Origin: Duganella sp. 1224
GTDB taxonomy: Bacteria > Pseudomonadota > Gammaproteobacteria > Burkholderiales > Burkholderiaceae_D
Reading direction: 5' to 3'
Assembly (NCBI RefSeq): GCF_013408245.1
Contig: NZ_JACBYS010000001.1
Coordinates: forward strand, 682,001 to 746,000
Length of the DNA stretch: 64,000 bases
Shown here one piece after another: positions 49,208-58,289 of this stretch. How positions within the stretch are numbered: position 1 is the stretch's first letter; every line of letters starts with the position of its first letter. The notes below the pieces were generated by a model. The model ran no database searches and was not told the origin of the DNA. It was given only the letters and a program-made list of their open reading frames with translations. Made by a program: the position numbers and the translations under genes.

Positions 49208-51460
49208 ATGAGCAAGCGCATCTATCTGGCCGTCGCCGCCTTGTCGGCCGGCGTCGCCATCGCGGCGGAACCGGACACCGACAATCTCGACAAAGTGGAA
49301 GTCACCGCCACGCGGGCCGCCACGGCGGTCGACGTGCAGCAGGTGCCGGCCGCCATTTCGGTGATCAAGCCGGACAGCCTGACCCGCTACGGTCAGGGCA
49401 ATCTGACCGACATCGCCAACCTGGTGCCGGCCATGTCGGTGCAGGAGCAGGGGCCGGGCGTCAACAACATCACCATGCGCGGGCTGGTGGTGCGCGGCAT
49501 CGTGCCGTCCGAGGTGCAGGATGCGTCGCTGGTAGCGGTCTACATCGACGACATGCCGGTGACGCTCAAATCCGGCAATCCGGACCTGAAGGTGCTGGAC
49601 CTGGAGCGGGTGGAAGTGCTGCAAGGGCCGCAGGGGACGCTGTTTGGCGCCGGCGCCATGGCTGGCGCGGTGCGGCAGATCACGCAAAAGCCGGAGCTGA
49701 ACGATGTCTTTGGCACGGTGGAAGCGGTCGGCTCGCAGACCTCCAAATTCGGCGGGAGCAACCACAACCTGCGCGGCATGGTCAACCTGCCGTTGCAGGA
49801 TGACGTGGCCGCGCTGCGCCTGACCGCCTATACCGGCAAGGACGCCGGCTATATCCGCAACCGGTACAACGGCGCCATCACCAATGGCGTATCGACCAAC
49901 CAGGGCAGGGCGGCGCTGCGCATCAAAGCGTCACGCGACCTGGTGATCGACGCCAGCGTGACCGCTTCCAACATCAAGGGCGGCATCAACGACGCTTACG
50001 CCGGCCTGGCGCCGTACACCACTTTCGCGCTGATCCCGCAGACCAGCAACGACAACCTGCAGCTGTACAACGTGGGCGTGAATTATGAGCTGGGCGGCGC
50101 GCAGCTGGTGTCGTCGACCTCCTACCTGCACCGCGATACGCTGTACGTGACCTCGGCCCAGTATCCGGCCACCGCCTTCATCTTCGGCGGCAAGGACCCG
50201 TTGATGAAAGCCGCCTACACCATCGGCAACGCGGTCAAGGACTTCGCCCAGGAATTCCGCCTGAGCTCCAGGGGGGACGGTCCGTTCAAATGGACGGCCG
50301 GCGCCTTCTTCGAGGCCGGCAAACGCGACACGCGCCAGGACGAACCGACCGAAGGCTTTGACGCGCGCTTCGCTGCCACCCATAACTTCCCCGGCTATAA
50401 CTCGCAAACCAACGACCTGGCCTTCAACCCGGACGACTTCTTCTCCGGCCAGCAGAACACCCGGTCGCGCCAGGCCGCGCTGTTTGCCGAAGGGACCTAC
50501 ACCTTGTGGGACAAGCTGGACCTGACGGCCGGCGTGCGGCTGTTTCGCGGCACGCAGGACTTCGACCTGCGCTTCACCGGCCTGTTCGGCAACCTGGTGG
50601 GCGCCACGCCCACCGCGCCGGTCGGCCAGCCGGAACTCAGCAACAGCAGCGCCACCTCGCGCGGCGCCAATCCGCGCTTCGCGGCGGCCTACCGTCTCGA
50701 TCCCGACCACATGCTGTACACGTCGGTGGGCAAGGGCTTCCGCTACGGCGGCAACAATCAGCCGGTGCCGTTCAACTTCTGCGGCGTCAATGCGCCATCG
50801 ACCTTTGCGCCGGACAGCCTGTGGAACTTCGAGGCCGGCACCAGGAACACGCTGTTTGATCACCGCCTGACGCTGAACGCCAGCGCCTACCTGATCGACT
50901 GGAAGGACGTACAGGTATTTAACAAGCTGCCCTGCACCTACTACTTCACGCAAAACGCCGGCAAGATCCGCAGCGAAGGGCTGGAACTGGAGACAGCCTT
51001 CAAGATCAGCCGCCGCGCATCGGTGGGACTGAGCGCCGCCTACAACCACGCCTACGCCACCCGCACCGTGGTGACGGGCATCGCCGCGCAGAATATCCCG
51101 CAAGGCAGCCGGGTGCCGTACGCGCCGCGCATCGCCGCCACCGTCAACGCCAGCTATTACCTGCCGGTCAACGGTGTCGATGAACTGGGCTTCCTGGCCA
51201 GCTATGCGCATCGCGGCAGCGCCTACACCAACTTCGCGGCGGCGCAGGGCAGCTACGAAGAGATTCCAGCCTCGAACACCCTGAATGCGACCGTGACCTA
51301 CAGGCACGGCGCCTATGAATTCGGCCTGTTCGGCACCAACCTGACCAACGGCGCCAAAGTCAGCGACGTGACGGCGAATACCATCGCCATCCAGCCGGGC
51401 AACCTGGTCTACATGGTGCGTCCGCGCACGGTGGGCCTGCGGGTAAAGGCGCGCTTCTGA
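49208..51460 (+). CDS. TonB-dependent outer-membrane receptor
   Basis: Receptor of 750 residues. Signal peptide KRIYLAVAALSAGVAIAAEP is followed by a TonB-box-like DNLDKVEVTATR (about 27-37). The plug domain (QVPAAISVIKPDSL, ERVEVLQGPQGTLFGAGAMAGAVRQITQKP) shows the family's E-R-V-E-V-L-x-GP-x-G-T-L-x-G. The 22-strand barrel ends in Phe (VGLRVKARF). It imports a scarce nutrient across the outer membrane; by similarity in the plug it belongs to the large group with siderophore, cobalamin and other ligands, and no ligand can be chosen. Its stop overlaps the desaturase start (TGATG), and the PhnD-like gene follows, so the three are one operon. Confidence 0.95.
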   Translation: MSKRIYLAVAALSAGVAIAAEPDTDNLDKVEVTATRAATAVDVQQVPAAISVIKPDSLTRYGQGNLTDIANLVPAMSVQEQGPGVNNITMRGLVVRGIVPSEVQDASLVAVYIDDMPVTLKSGNPDLKVLDLERVEVLQGPQGTLFGAGAMAGAVRQITQKPELNDVFGTVEAVGSQTSKFGGSNHNLRGMVNLPLQDDVAALRLTAYTGKDAGYIRNRYNGAITNGVSTNQGRAALRIKASRDLVIDASVTASNIKGGINDAYAGLAPYTTFALIPQTSNDNLQLYNVGVNYELGGAQLVSSTSYLHRDTLYVTSAQYPATAFIFGGKDPLMKAAYTIGNAVKDFAQEFRLSSRGDGPFKWTAGAFFEAGKRDTRQDEPTEGFDARFAATHNFPGYNSQTNDLAFNPDDFFSGQQNTRSRQAALFAEGTYTLWDKLDLTAGVRLFRGTQDFDLRFTGLFGNLVGATPTAPVGQPELSNSSATSRGANPRFAAAYRLDPDHMLYTSVGKGFRYGGNNQPVPFNFCGVNAPSTFAPDSLWNFEAGTRNTLFDHRLTLNASAYLIDWKDVQVFNKLPCTYYFTQNAGKIRSEGLELETAFKISRRASVGLSAAYNHAYATRTVVTGIAAQNIPQGSRVPYAPRIAATVNASYYLPVNGVDELGFLASYAHRGSAYTNFAAAQGSYEEIPASNTLNATVTYRHGAYEFGLFGTNLTNGAKVSDVTANTIAIQPGNLVYMVRPRTVGLRVKARF

Positions 51461-52404
51461 TGCAGGCCTGGATCGACACCGAGCAGCAGCGCGAAGTCGT
51501 TGCCGAGCGCACGCGCGCGCTGTGGCGCGGCGAGTGGCCGACCTGGCTGCTGATCGGCGTCATCCACGGCGGCTGGCTGGCCACGCTGGCGTTCTGGCGG
51601 CAGATCGGCGCCGTGCCAGCGACGCTGCTGATGATCTGGTGGTGCGCGTGGTATATGTCGCTTCAGCATGAGCTGATCCACGGCCACCCGACACGCTGGC
51701 CCTGGGTCAACCGCCTGTTTGGCTACCTGCCGCTGGCGGTATGGTATCCGTACCAGATCTATCGCGAGAGCCACCTGCGGCACCACGACGACTTCAATCT
51801 GACCATGCCTGCACTGGACGCGGAAAGCAACTATGTATCGCCGGTTGCATGGACCGCCATGAGCCGTCCGCGCCGCGCGCTGCATTGGCTGAACAAGACA
51901 TTCTGGGGCCGCATGCTGGCCGGTCCCGCGCTGGCGATTGTCTCCACCTGGGGCGGCGCCGCGAGGCGCATCGTCGCTGGCGACTGGCGCGATGCCGGGG
52001 TCTGGCTGCGCCACCTCGCCACGCTGGCCGCGCTGCTGTGGTGGATCGACACCACCTTCGGCGTGTCGGCGGTGTGGTATGTGCTGGCGATCTCCTATCC
52101 GGCGCAATCGCTGGCCATGATCCGCTCCTACTACGAGCATCGCCCGGCGGAAGACCACAAGCAGCGCATTGTGCTGAATGACGCCGGCCTGGTGTTCCGT
52201 GTCCTGTTCCTGAACAATAACCTGCACCTGGTGCACCACGATCTGCCATCGCTGCCGTGGTATCTGCTGCCGCGCGTGTACCGCGCGCGCAAGGCGGCCT
52301 ATAATGCGCGCAGCGGCGGCTTCCAGATCAACGGCTACGGGGAACTGATGCGCCGTTATGGATTCCGCCCTATCGACGCCCCTGTGCACCCACGCATGCC
52401 ATGA
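51460..52404 (+). CDS. Membrane fatty acid desaturase/hydroxylase-type protein
   Basis: Integral membrane di-iron enzyme of 314 residues. The three His boxes are clear: HELIHGH (about 70-76), HLRHH (about 105-109) and HLVHH (about 258-262). Helices lie at 25-65, near 85, 155-190 and 195-220. The HELIHGH and HLRHHDDFNLT boxes are those of the fatty-acid desaturase superfamily that also includes beta-carotene ketolases and hydroxylases. It overlaps the receptor stop and the PhnD-like start by 4 bp each, so it is part of one operon. Membership in an uptake operon suggests that it modifies the imported compound or a lipid needed for uptake; unknown. Confidence 0.9.
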   Translation: MQAWIDTEQQREVVAERTRALWRGEWPTWLLIGVIHGGWLATLAFWRQIGAVPATLLMIWWCAWYMSLQHELIHGHPTRWPWVNRLFGYLPLAVWYPYQIYRESHLRHHDDFNLTMPALDAESNYVSPVAWTAMSRPRRALHWLNKTFWGRMLAGPALAIVSTWGGAARRIVAGDWRDAGVWLRHLATLAALLWWIDTTFGVSAVWYVLAISYPAQSLAMIRSYYEHRPAEDHKQRIVLNDAGLVFRVLFLNNNLHLVHHDLPSLPWYLLPRVYRARKAAYNARSGGFQINGYGELMRRYGFRPIDAPVHPRMP

Positions 52405-53195
52405 CCTGGAACGTAGCCCTGCCGATGTATAACGTCTCCCCGCGACTGCGGCGCGAGTACGAATCCTTTGCCGCCAGCCTGCTCGCCCAAGCCGAAGTGA
52501 CGAATGAAGTCGAGCTGCTGTCGTCAACCGACCTGCCATCCTTCTGGCGGCGCGACGACGTGCTGCTGACGCAAACCTGCGGCTATCCCTACATGACAAC
52601 GTTGCGGGACAACAGCGCGCTGCTGGCAACGCCGTGCTATGACTTCCCGGGCTGCGAAGGCGCCGACTACGCCAGCGCGATCATCACCCGCACCGGCAGC
52701 GACATCCAGTCACTGGCCGACGCGCGCGGCCGCATCGCTGCCGCCAACGACCCACAGTCCAACAGCGGCATGAACGTGCTGCGCCACGCGGTGGCGCCGC
52801 TTGCCTGGCATGGACGGTTTTTCGGGGAGGTCAGGTGGACGGGCAGCCACGCCGCAAGCCTGCGCATGGTCAAAGCAGGTGAGGCCGACATCGCCGCCAT
52901 CGACTGCGTTACCTACGGCTACCTGAAAGAAGAGGATGCGGACAGCGTACACGGGATAACGATCCTGCAATATACCAAGTCAACGCCAGGCCTGCCATTG
53001 ATCGCCGCGCAAGCGGTGCCGGAAGCGATACGGGAAAGGATGCGCAACGCACTGCTTGACCCTGGTGCGGCATTGCGGGACCACATGCGGCGCCTGCGCA
53101 TCAGCGGGTTCGAGGCATGCACCAACGCAGACTACGAACGCATCCTGCAACTCGAAGCCACAGCGCTGGCGCTAGGCTACCCCAAGCTAAACTGA
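52401..53195 (+). CDS. PhnD-like periplasmic-binding-fold protein without signal peptide
   Basis: Protein of 264 residues with the fold of phosphate/phosphonate-binding proteins (PhnD family): WNVALPMYNVSPRLRREYESF, LLTQTCGYPYMT, ATPCYDFPGCEGADYASAIITRTGSDIQSLADARG, GRIAAANDPQSNSGMNVLRHAVAP, AIDCVTYGYL (in parts). The N-terminus has no signal peptide, so it seems cytoplasmic, though PhnD proteins are normally exported. It overlaps the desaturase stop (ATGA). No ABC permease is linked. It may bind the imported compound or act as a sensor in the cytoplasm. Last gene of the operon; a perfect palindrome stands 29 bp after its stop. Confidence 0.87.
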   Translation: MTWNVALPMYNVSPRLRREYESFAASLLAQAEVTNEVELLSSTDLPSFWRRDDVLLTQTCGYPYMTTLRDNSALLATPCYDFPGCEGADYASAIITRTGSDIQSLADARGRIAAANDPQSNSGMNVLRHAVAPLAWHGRFFGEVRWTGSHAASLRMVKAGEADIAAIDCVTYGYLKEEDADSVHGITILQYTKSTPGLPLIAAQAVPEAIRERMRNALLDPGAALRDHMRRLRISGFEACTNADYERILQLEATALALGYPKLN

Positions 53196-53224
53196 CTGAG
53201 CCACCGCAGCCAACCCCAGAGGAT

Positions 53225-53254
53225 GGGGTCTGACCCCGTACGGGGTCAGACCCC
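53225..53254. repeat. 30-bp perfect palindrome (terminator-like repeat)
   Basis: A perfect 30-bp palindrome: GGGGTCTGACCCCGT and its reverse complement, placed between two convergent genes. Each arm itself holds GGGGTC..GACCCC inverted halves, so it can fold in more than one way. From memory, the GGGGTCTGACCCC motif recurs in many Oxalobacteraceae genomes, but here only one copy is seen. It may end transcription from both sides. Confidence 0.75.
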
Positions 53255-53302
53255 TGTGTGCCGCAGTGCGGGTTGGGCGTATCCAGCACACACCAAAACA
53301 AC

Positions 53303-54241
53303 TCACCGCAAGCGCCACAAAGGAATAGCCGTCGCATCCAGCTTGCGCGGCAATAACCCCTCGCCATAGAACGCATCGGCAATGCGCTGCTGTTCGCCCA
53401 GGGCGTCCTTCACCACCGGCCGCACATCATAGCTACGGCGGCTGTTCGCCAGCTCCACCGTCGCCGCGTCCAGCCCCCACGCCGGCGCCAGCAACTCCGC
53501 CGCCTCCTTCGGCGACTGCTTGACCCACTTGCCTGCCTTGCGCAAGGCCTCGAACACCACCGGCAACACCTCCGGGTGCGCCGCCGCATACGCGCTCGAA
53601 GCCAGATAGTAGCGCTGATAATCCGCCAGCTGCCGGCCATCGGCCAGAATGCGCACCTGCGACTGCCGCTGCACGCCGGCCAGATAAGGATCCCACGTCA
53701 CCCAAGCCGCCACCGCGCCACGCTCGAACGCCGCGCGGCCATCGGCCGGTGTCAGATAAGCCGGCTCGATGTCCTTGAACCGCAGGCCCGCCTTGTCCAG
53801 CGCGGAAATCAGCAGATAATGCGCGCCGGCCGCCTTGGTCACCGCCACTTTCTTGCCCTTCAACTCCGCGACGCTGGTGATCGGCGAATCAGCCCGCACC
53901 ACAATCGCCTGCGCGGAAGGCGAGGGCGCTTCCTGCGCAAAGTACGTCAGCTGCGCGCCGGCCGCCTGCGCGAACACCGGCACCGTATCCGCCAGATCCG
54001 CGCTCAGATCGACGCCGCCCACATTCAAGGCCTCCAACAACGGCAGGCCGCTGGAGAATTCATGCCACGTCACCTTGACGCCCAGCTGCGCCAGATCCTG
54101 CTCCAGCTGACCGCGGACCTTGAGCACCGTCAGCAGCGTGGACGATTTCTGATAGCCGATGCGCAGCGTGGATGGCGCCTTCTGCGCCAGGGCCGCAAAC
54201 GGCAGCATCGATAATAGCGACAGCAAAGTACGACGATGCAT
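53303..54241 (-). CDS. ssuA: Aliphatic sulfonate ABC transporter substrate-binding protein
   Basis: Periplasmic binding protein of 312 residues with a signal peptide (RRTLLSLLSMLPFAALAQKAP). SsuA/TauA-type segments: STLRIGYQKSSTLLTVLKVRG, VTWHEFSSGLPLLEALNVGGVDLSADLADTVPVFAQAAGAQLTYFAQE in parts, AIVVRADSPITSVAELKGKKVAVTKAAGAHYLL, AAWVTWDPYLAG. This is the sulfonate/nitrate/taurine-binding group. It stands on the minus strand, divergent from the LysR gene, 1.2 kb from the permease and ATPase it should serve. A second homologue is at 63305. Ligand unproven. Confidence 0.9.
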   Translation of the reverse strand: MHRRTLLSLLSMLPFAALAQKAPSTLRIGYQKSSTLLTVLKVRGQLEQDLAQLGVKVTWHEFSSGLPLLEALNVGGVDLSADLADTVPVFAQAAGAQLTYFAQEAPSPSAQAIVVRADSPITSVAELKGKKVAVTKAAGAHYLLISALDKAGLRFKDIEPAYLTPADGRAAFERGAVAAWVTWDPYLAGVQRQSQVRILADGRQLADYQRYYLASSAYAAAHPEVLPVVFEALRKAGKWVKQSPKEAAELLAPAWGLDAATVELANSRRSYDVRPVVKDALGEQQRIADAFYGEGLLPRKLDATAIPLWRLR

Positions 54242-54381
54242 ACATCCTCCTGAAGATAGTTATCTCCCGATGGTACGCCGTCACCGCAAGCGGCAAAACG
54301 AATGCTTTCAACTTTGCATATAGCGCCGACGGATATCAGGCATGCGCCCTTGGCCCGCGGATTATGCTGTTAAGATGACGC

Positions 54382-55317
54382 ATGGCTTTTTCTGACAACG
54401 ATATGAAAATAGATGACATCAGCGCCTTCGTGGCCGTGGTGCGCAACCAGTCGGTGAGCGCGGCGGCCGAGGCCCTGGGCCTGACCCAGTCCGCCATCAC
54501 CCGGCGCGTGCAGAATCTGGAACAGGCGCTGGGCGTCGAACTGCTGGACCGCAGCGTCAAGCCGCCCAAGCCCAGCGCCATGGGCCGCCAGGTGTTCGAG
54601 CAGGCGGGCAAGGTGCTGCAGGAGGTTGACCGCCTGCGCGCCTTGGTGCAGGCGGACCACGCGCCCACCGGCGTATTCCGCATCGGCGTGATTCAGACCA
54701 TCGGCGACGTGGTGCTGCTCGATACGCTGCAAAAGCTGAACCGTACCTTCAAGGAGCTGCACACCGAGGTGTCGTGCGGTTGGGGTTCGCAGTTGGTGGA
54801 GCGGGTGGCCAACGCGGAGATCGACGCGGCCATTGCGCTGTTCCCCGCGACGAAAGTGCTGCCGGATGGGCTCAGTGGCCGCGCGCTGGGCCGCATCGAG
54901 CTGGTGGTGGTGGCAAAAAAGGAGACGATGCCGAAGCGGAGTTACAAGCTGCGCGACATCTTCAATACCGGCTGGGTGCTCAATCCGGACGGCTGCGGTT
55001 TCCGCGCCGGCCTGGCGCGGGCGCTGGCGGAGCAGGGTTTGTCGTTCAAGATCAACCTGGAGACCTTCGGCACCGACCTGCAGCTTGGGCTGGCGGCCAG
55101 CGGCATCGGGCTCGGATTGATGCCGCGTCCTATCCTGGAGCGCAGCCGGCACCGCTCGCACCTCGACATCGTCAACGTTTCGGATTTCAGGCCGGTGCTG
55201 GATATCTGGCTGGTGCAGCCCTTGCAGCCAGGCCCGGTGCAGCATGCGATCGACTTCTTCGCCAACGCGGTGGAGCATGCGTTTGCCGAGTCGCCGCTGA
55301 AGGTTGTCGCAAGATGA
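54382..55317 (+). CDS. LysR-family regulator of the organosulfur cluster
   Basis: LysR protein of 311 residues (ATG 54382; ATG 54403, MKIDDISAF, also possible). HTH at about 8-65: DDISAFVAVVRNQSVSAAAEALGLTQSAITRRVQNLEQ in parts. The effector domain has TGVFRIGVIQTIGDVVLLDTLQKLNR, EIDAAIALFPATKVLPDG and NTGWVLNPDGCGFRAGLARALAEQG. It lies between the divergent ssuA-like gene and the ssuC-like gene, the usual place for a Cbl/CysB-like or SfnR-like regulator of sulfur-starvation genes, though it is not a close CysB. An AT-rich stretch with a -10 box follows it and probably serves the transporter operon. Confidence 0.92.
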   Translation: MAFSDNDMKIDDISAFVAVVRNQSVSAAAEALGLTQSAITRRVQNLEQALGVELLDRSVKPPKPSAMGRQVFEQAGKVLQEVDRLRALVQADHAPTGVFRIGVIQTIGDVVLLDTLQKLNRTFKELHTEVSCGWGSQLVERVANAEIDAAIALFPATKVLPDGLSGRALGRIELVVVAKKETMPKRSYKLRDIFNTGWVLNPDGCGFRAGLARALAEQGLSFKINLETFGTDLQLGLAASGIGLGLMPRPILERSRHRSHLDIVNVSDFRPVLDIWLVQPLQPGPVQHAIDFFANAVEHAFAESPLKVVAR

Positions 55318-55368
55318 GTAGTCAGGATTATTCCTGAAAATCATATATCCATACTCGAAACGATTAGT

Positions 55369-55396
55369 TTTATCATAATCATTTGCTCCCTATACT
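55369..55396 (+). promoter_or_regulatory. Promoter-like region of the ssu operon
   Basis: TATACT at 55391-55396 is a good -10 box; TTTATC at 55369 with 16-bp spacing is a weak -35. The region between 55340 and 55390 is strongly AT-rich for this genome, as expected of a LysR/CysB-activated promoter. Confidence 0.45.
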
Positions 55397-55427
55397 AGCC
55401 TCAACAGCTTGAATAGGGATGCAAAAA

Positions 55428-56204
55428 ATGTCGGTTTCAACGCTCCACCTTCCCATCTTCCGCCGCGCGATAGGCCCGCTGGTGCTGGCGGCGTTGTGGG
55501 AAGCCGCCTCCCGCAGCGGCGTGCTGCCGGAACGCATCCTGGCCGCGCCAACCCAGATCTTCACCACCCTCGGCGAGTTGATCGCCTCCGGCGAAATGGG
55601 CAGCAATGTGCTGGTGTCGCTGCAGCGTGTACTGATCGGCATGGCCGTGTCGCTGCCGCTGGGGACCGCGCTGGCGCTGATCGCCGGCCTGTCGCGCCAG
55701 GGCGAGGTGGCGGTGGATTCCAGCATGCAGATGGCGCGCACCATTCCCTTCCTTGGCCTGGTGCCGCTGTTCATCCTGTGGTTCGGCATCGGCGAATTCA
55801 CCAAGATCGTGCTGATCGCCTATGCCACCACCTTTCCGATGTATCTGTCGCTGTACAGCGGTATTCGCGGCGTGGATTCGAAGCTGGTGGAAGCAGCGCG
55901 CCTGTTTGGCCTCAGCTACCCGCAGCAGATCCTGCACGTGATCCTGCCCGGCGCCTTGCCGTCCTTCCTGATTGGTCTGCGCTACTCGCTGGGCGTGAGC
56001 TGGCTGTCGCTGGTGGTGGTGGAGCAGATCAACGCCACGGCGGGCCTGGGCTACCTGATCAACAACGCCCGCGACTTCATGCGCACCGATGTCATCGTCG
56101 TCTGTCTGATCGTCTACAGCCTGCTGGGCCTCGCCACCGACCTGCTGGTGCGCGGCATCGAACACTACGCGCTGGCCTGGCGTCCGACCTTCATCAAGGA
56201 TTAA
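55428..56204 (+). CDS. ssuC: Sulfonate ABC transporter permease
   Basis: Inner-membrane permease of 258 residues with six helices. ATG 55428 has AGGGA eight bases upstream; ATG 55419 is the alternative. Family landmarks: IGPLVLAALWEAASRSGVLPERILAAP, VLVSLQRVLIGMAVSLPLGTALALIAGLS and the cytoplasmic EAA loop VEAARLFGLSYPQQILHVILPGALPSFLIGLRYSLGVSWLSLVVVEQI in parts, with the E-A-A-x3-G-x(9)-LPG form. It works with the ATPase encoded 2 bp downstream and one or both of the SsuA-like proteins. Start of the long operon that reaches the window end. Confidence 0.94.
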   Translation: MSVSTLHLPIFRRAIGPLVLAALWEAASRSGVLPERILAAPTQIFTTLGELIASGEMGSNVLVSLQRVLIGMAVSLPLGTALALIAGLSRQGEVAVDSSMQMARTIPFLGLVPLFILWFGIGEFTKIVLIAYATTFPMYLSLYSGIRGVDSKLVEAARLFGLSYPQQILHVILPGALPSFLIGLRYSLGVSWLSLVVVEQINATAGLGYLINNARDFMRTDVIVVCLIVYSLLGLATDLLVRGIEHYALAWRPTFIKD

Positions 56205-56206
56205 GC

Positions 56207-57046
56207 ATGCACAGTCTGACTTTGAATCCCCCACGCCAGAAGGCACAGCGCGACGATGCGCCGGCGCTGCCGCGCAGCCCCGTGCAGGCGCGCCAGTTGA
56301 GCAAGCGTTTCGGTGCCAACACCATCCTCGACAAGCTGGATCTGGAGATCCGCACCGGTGAATTCGTCGCGCTGCTGGGCCGCAGCGGTTCCGGCAAAAC
56401 GACGCTGCTGCGCGCACTGGCGGGGCTGGACCGCATCAGCTCCGGCACGCTGGACGTGCCGCAGGCCCGCGCCGCCGTGTTCCAGGAGCCGCGCCTGATG
56501 CCGTGGAAGCGCGCCTGGCGCAACGTCACGCTCGGCCTGAAGATCGACCAGCCGCGCGAACGCGCCCGCGCCGCGCTGGCAGAAGTGGGGCTGGCGCAGC
56601 GCGAAAACGCGTGGCCATCGACGCTGTCCGGCGGCGAAGCGCAGCGCGTGGCGCTGGCCCGGGCGCTGGTGCGCGAACCGCAACTGCTGTTGCTGGACGA
56701 GCCGTTCGCGGCCTTGGACGCGCTGACCCGCATCCGCATGCACCAGCTGATCCTGTCGCTGTGGCGCCAGCACCGCCCGTCTGTGCTGCTGGTGACGCAC
56801 GACGTCGACGAAGCCGTGCTGCTGGCGGACCGCGTGCTGGTGCTGGAGAAGGGCAGCATCGCCGCCGACATCGCCATTACCCAGCAGCGTCCGCGCAGCG
56901 CCGAGTCGCCGCAATTCCAGAAAGTGCGCGCGCAGTTGCTGCAACTGCTGGGCGTCGACATCGAAGCGCCGGCCGCCACGCCGCTGGAAGCGTCGGCGCC
57001 CACGCCCGTCGTCACGCCGTTCAACTTCAGTAACTTCTCGATCTGA
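56207..57046 (+). CDS. ssuB: Sulfonate ABC transporter ATPase
   Basis: ABC ATPase of 279 residues, ATG 56207 two bases after ssuC. Walker A is LLGRSGSGKTTLLRAL (about 63-70), Q-loop VFQEPRLMPWKRAWRNV, signature STLSGGEAQRVALARAL, Walker B LLLLDEPFAALDALTR and switch His in VLLVTHDVDEAVLLADRV. PRLMPWKR is the form usual for the nitrate/sulfonate/taurine group. A 35-residue N-terminal and a Pro/Thr-rich C-terminal extension are extra. It drives import of the sulfur compound together with SsuC. Confidence 0.95.
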   Translation: MHSLTLNPPRQKAQRDDAPALPRSPVQARQLSKRFGANTILDKLDLEIRTGEFVALLGRSGSGKTTLLRALAGLDRISSGTLDVPQARAAVFQEPRLMPWKRAWRNVTLGLKIDQPRERARAALAEVGLAQRENAWPSTLSGGEAQRVALARALVREPQLLLLDEPFAALDALTRIRMHQLILSLWRQHRPSVLLVTHDVDEAVLLADRVLVLEKGSIAADIAITQQRPRSAESPQFQKVRAQLLQLLGVDIEAPAATPLEASAPTPVVTPFNFSNFSI

Positions 57047-57050
57047 CACC

Positions 57051-58289
57051 ATGACTTCCGTCCTCCGCCTGCCCGTCGCGGCACACAGTCACCAGCTGGA
57101 TAGCCCGGAATTCGCCGCGCTGCTGGACGCGCTGACCGCCGAATTTGCCGCCACCGCCGAACAGCACGACCGCGATGGCAGCTTCCCGCACCGGAATTTC
57201 GAACGCCTGCACGAACTGGGCCTGCTAGGCCTGACCGTGCCGCGCGCGCAGGGCGGCCTGGGTGCCAATCTGGCGCAGACCACGCGCGTGATCGCCGCCG
57301 TGGCGCGCGGCGAGCCGTCCACCGCGCTGGTGCTGACCATGCAGTACCTGCACCATGCGTCGGGAAGGGGCGCGAGGTGGCCGCAGCATCTGCTGCAGCG
57401 TGTGAACGAAGAGACGCTGCGTGACGGTGCCCTGATCAACGCCTTGCGCGTGGAGCCGGAACTGGGCACGCCGGCGCGCGGCGGCCTGCCGGGCACCGTG
57501 GCGCGCCGCACGCCGCAGGGCTGGCGTATCAGCGGCCGCAAGATCTATTCGACCGGCATCCCGCGCCTGACCTGGCTGGCCGTGTGGGCACGCAGCGATG
57601 ATGCGGAGCCGCTGGTCGGCAGTTGGCTGGTGCGGCGCGACACGCCCGGCATCACCGTCAACGAAACCTGGGACCATCTCGGCATGCGCGCGACCGGCAG
57701 CCACGAAGTGGTGTTTGACGACGTGCTGGTGCCGCCGGATCACGCGGTGGACGTTGCGCCAGCCAGTGCCGCGCCCGAGCTGGATGCCTCGCTGCTGCTG
57801 TGGATGTCGGTGCTGCTGGGCGCCATCTACGATGCCGTGGCCCGCAACGCGCGCGACTGGCTGGCCGACTGGCTGGAAGACCGCGTGCCGGCCAACCTTG
57901 GCGCGCCCCTATCCAGCCTGCCGCGCTTCCAGGAGGCGCTGGGTCAGCTGGACGCCTGGCTGTTCTCCAACCGCGTTCTGCTGGACGCCGCCGCCCATGG
58001 CGCGGTGCCGGCGCCGGACGCCTTCCGCATCAAGTATCTGGTGACGAACACCGCCATCCAGGTGGTCGAGAAGGCGATTGAGCTGAGCGGCAATCCGGGT
58101 CTGTCGCGCGCCAATCCGCTGCAGCGCCACTACCGCGATGTGCTGTGCAGCCGCATTCACACGCCGCAGAACGACACCATCCTGATCAACAGCGGGCGCG
58201 CCGCTTTTGCCGCGCGTGCCGCCGCCAGAAAAACCTCTCCCGCCGGCGTGGCCGGTATTTCAACCATCACTGCAAAGGACGCATCATGA
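57051..58289 (+). CDS. Acyl-CoA dehydrogenase-family flavoprotein (SfnB/DszC-like)
   Basis: Flavoprotein of 412 residues with acyl-CoA dehydrogenase fold: N-terminal helices (ALTAEFAATAEQHDRDG, LGLLGLTVPRAQGGLGANLAQT), the beta domain (GWRISGRKIYSTGIPRLTWLAVWA, WDHLGMRATGSHEVVFDDVLVP) and a C-terminal helical domain (KYLVTNTAIQVVEKAIELSGNPGLSRANPLQRHYRDVL in parts). Members next to sulfonate and sulfone genes (SfnB, DszC-like) are FMN-dependent oxygenases for sulfur compounds rather than true dehydrogenases. The general base Glu of acyl-CoA dehydrogenases cannot be placed with confidence. It starts 4 bp after ssuB and overlaps the next gene by 4 bp (ATGA). Confidence 0.88.
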   Translation: MTSVLRLPVAAHSHQLDSPEFAALLDALTAEFAATAEQHDRDGSFPHRNFERLHELGLLGLTVPRAQGGLGANLAQTTRVIAAVARGEPSTALVLTMQYLHHASGRGARWPQHLLQRVNEETLRDGALINALRVEPELGTPARGGLPGTVARRTPQGWRISGRKIYSTGIPRLTWLAVWARSDDAEPLVGSWLVRRDTPGITVNETWDHLGMRATGSHEVVFDDVLVPPDHAVDVAPASAAPELDASLLLWMSVLLGAIYDAVARNARDWLADWLEDRVPANLGAPLSSLPRFQEALGQLDAWLFSNRVLLDAAAHGAVPAPDAFRIKYLVTNTAIQVVEKAIELSGNPGLSRANPLQRHYRDVLCSRIHTPQNDTILINSGRAAFAARAAARKTSPAGVAGISTITAKDAS

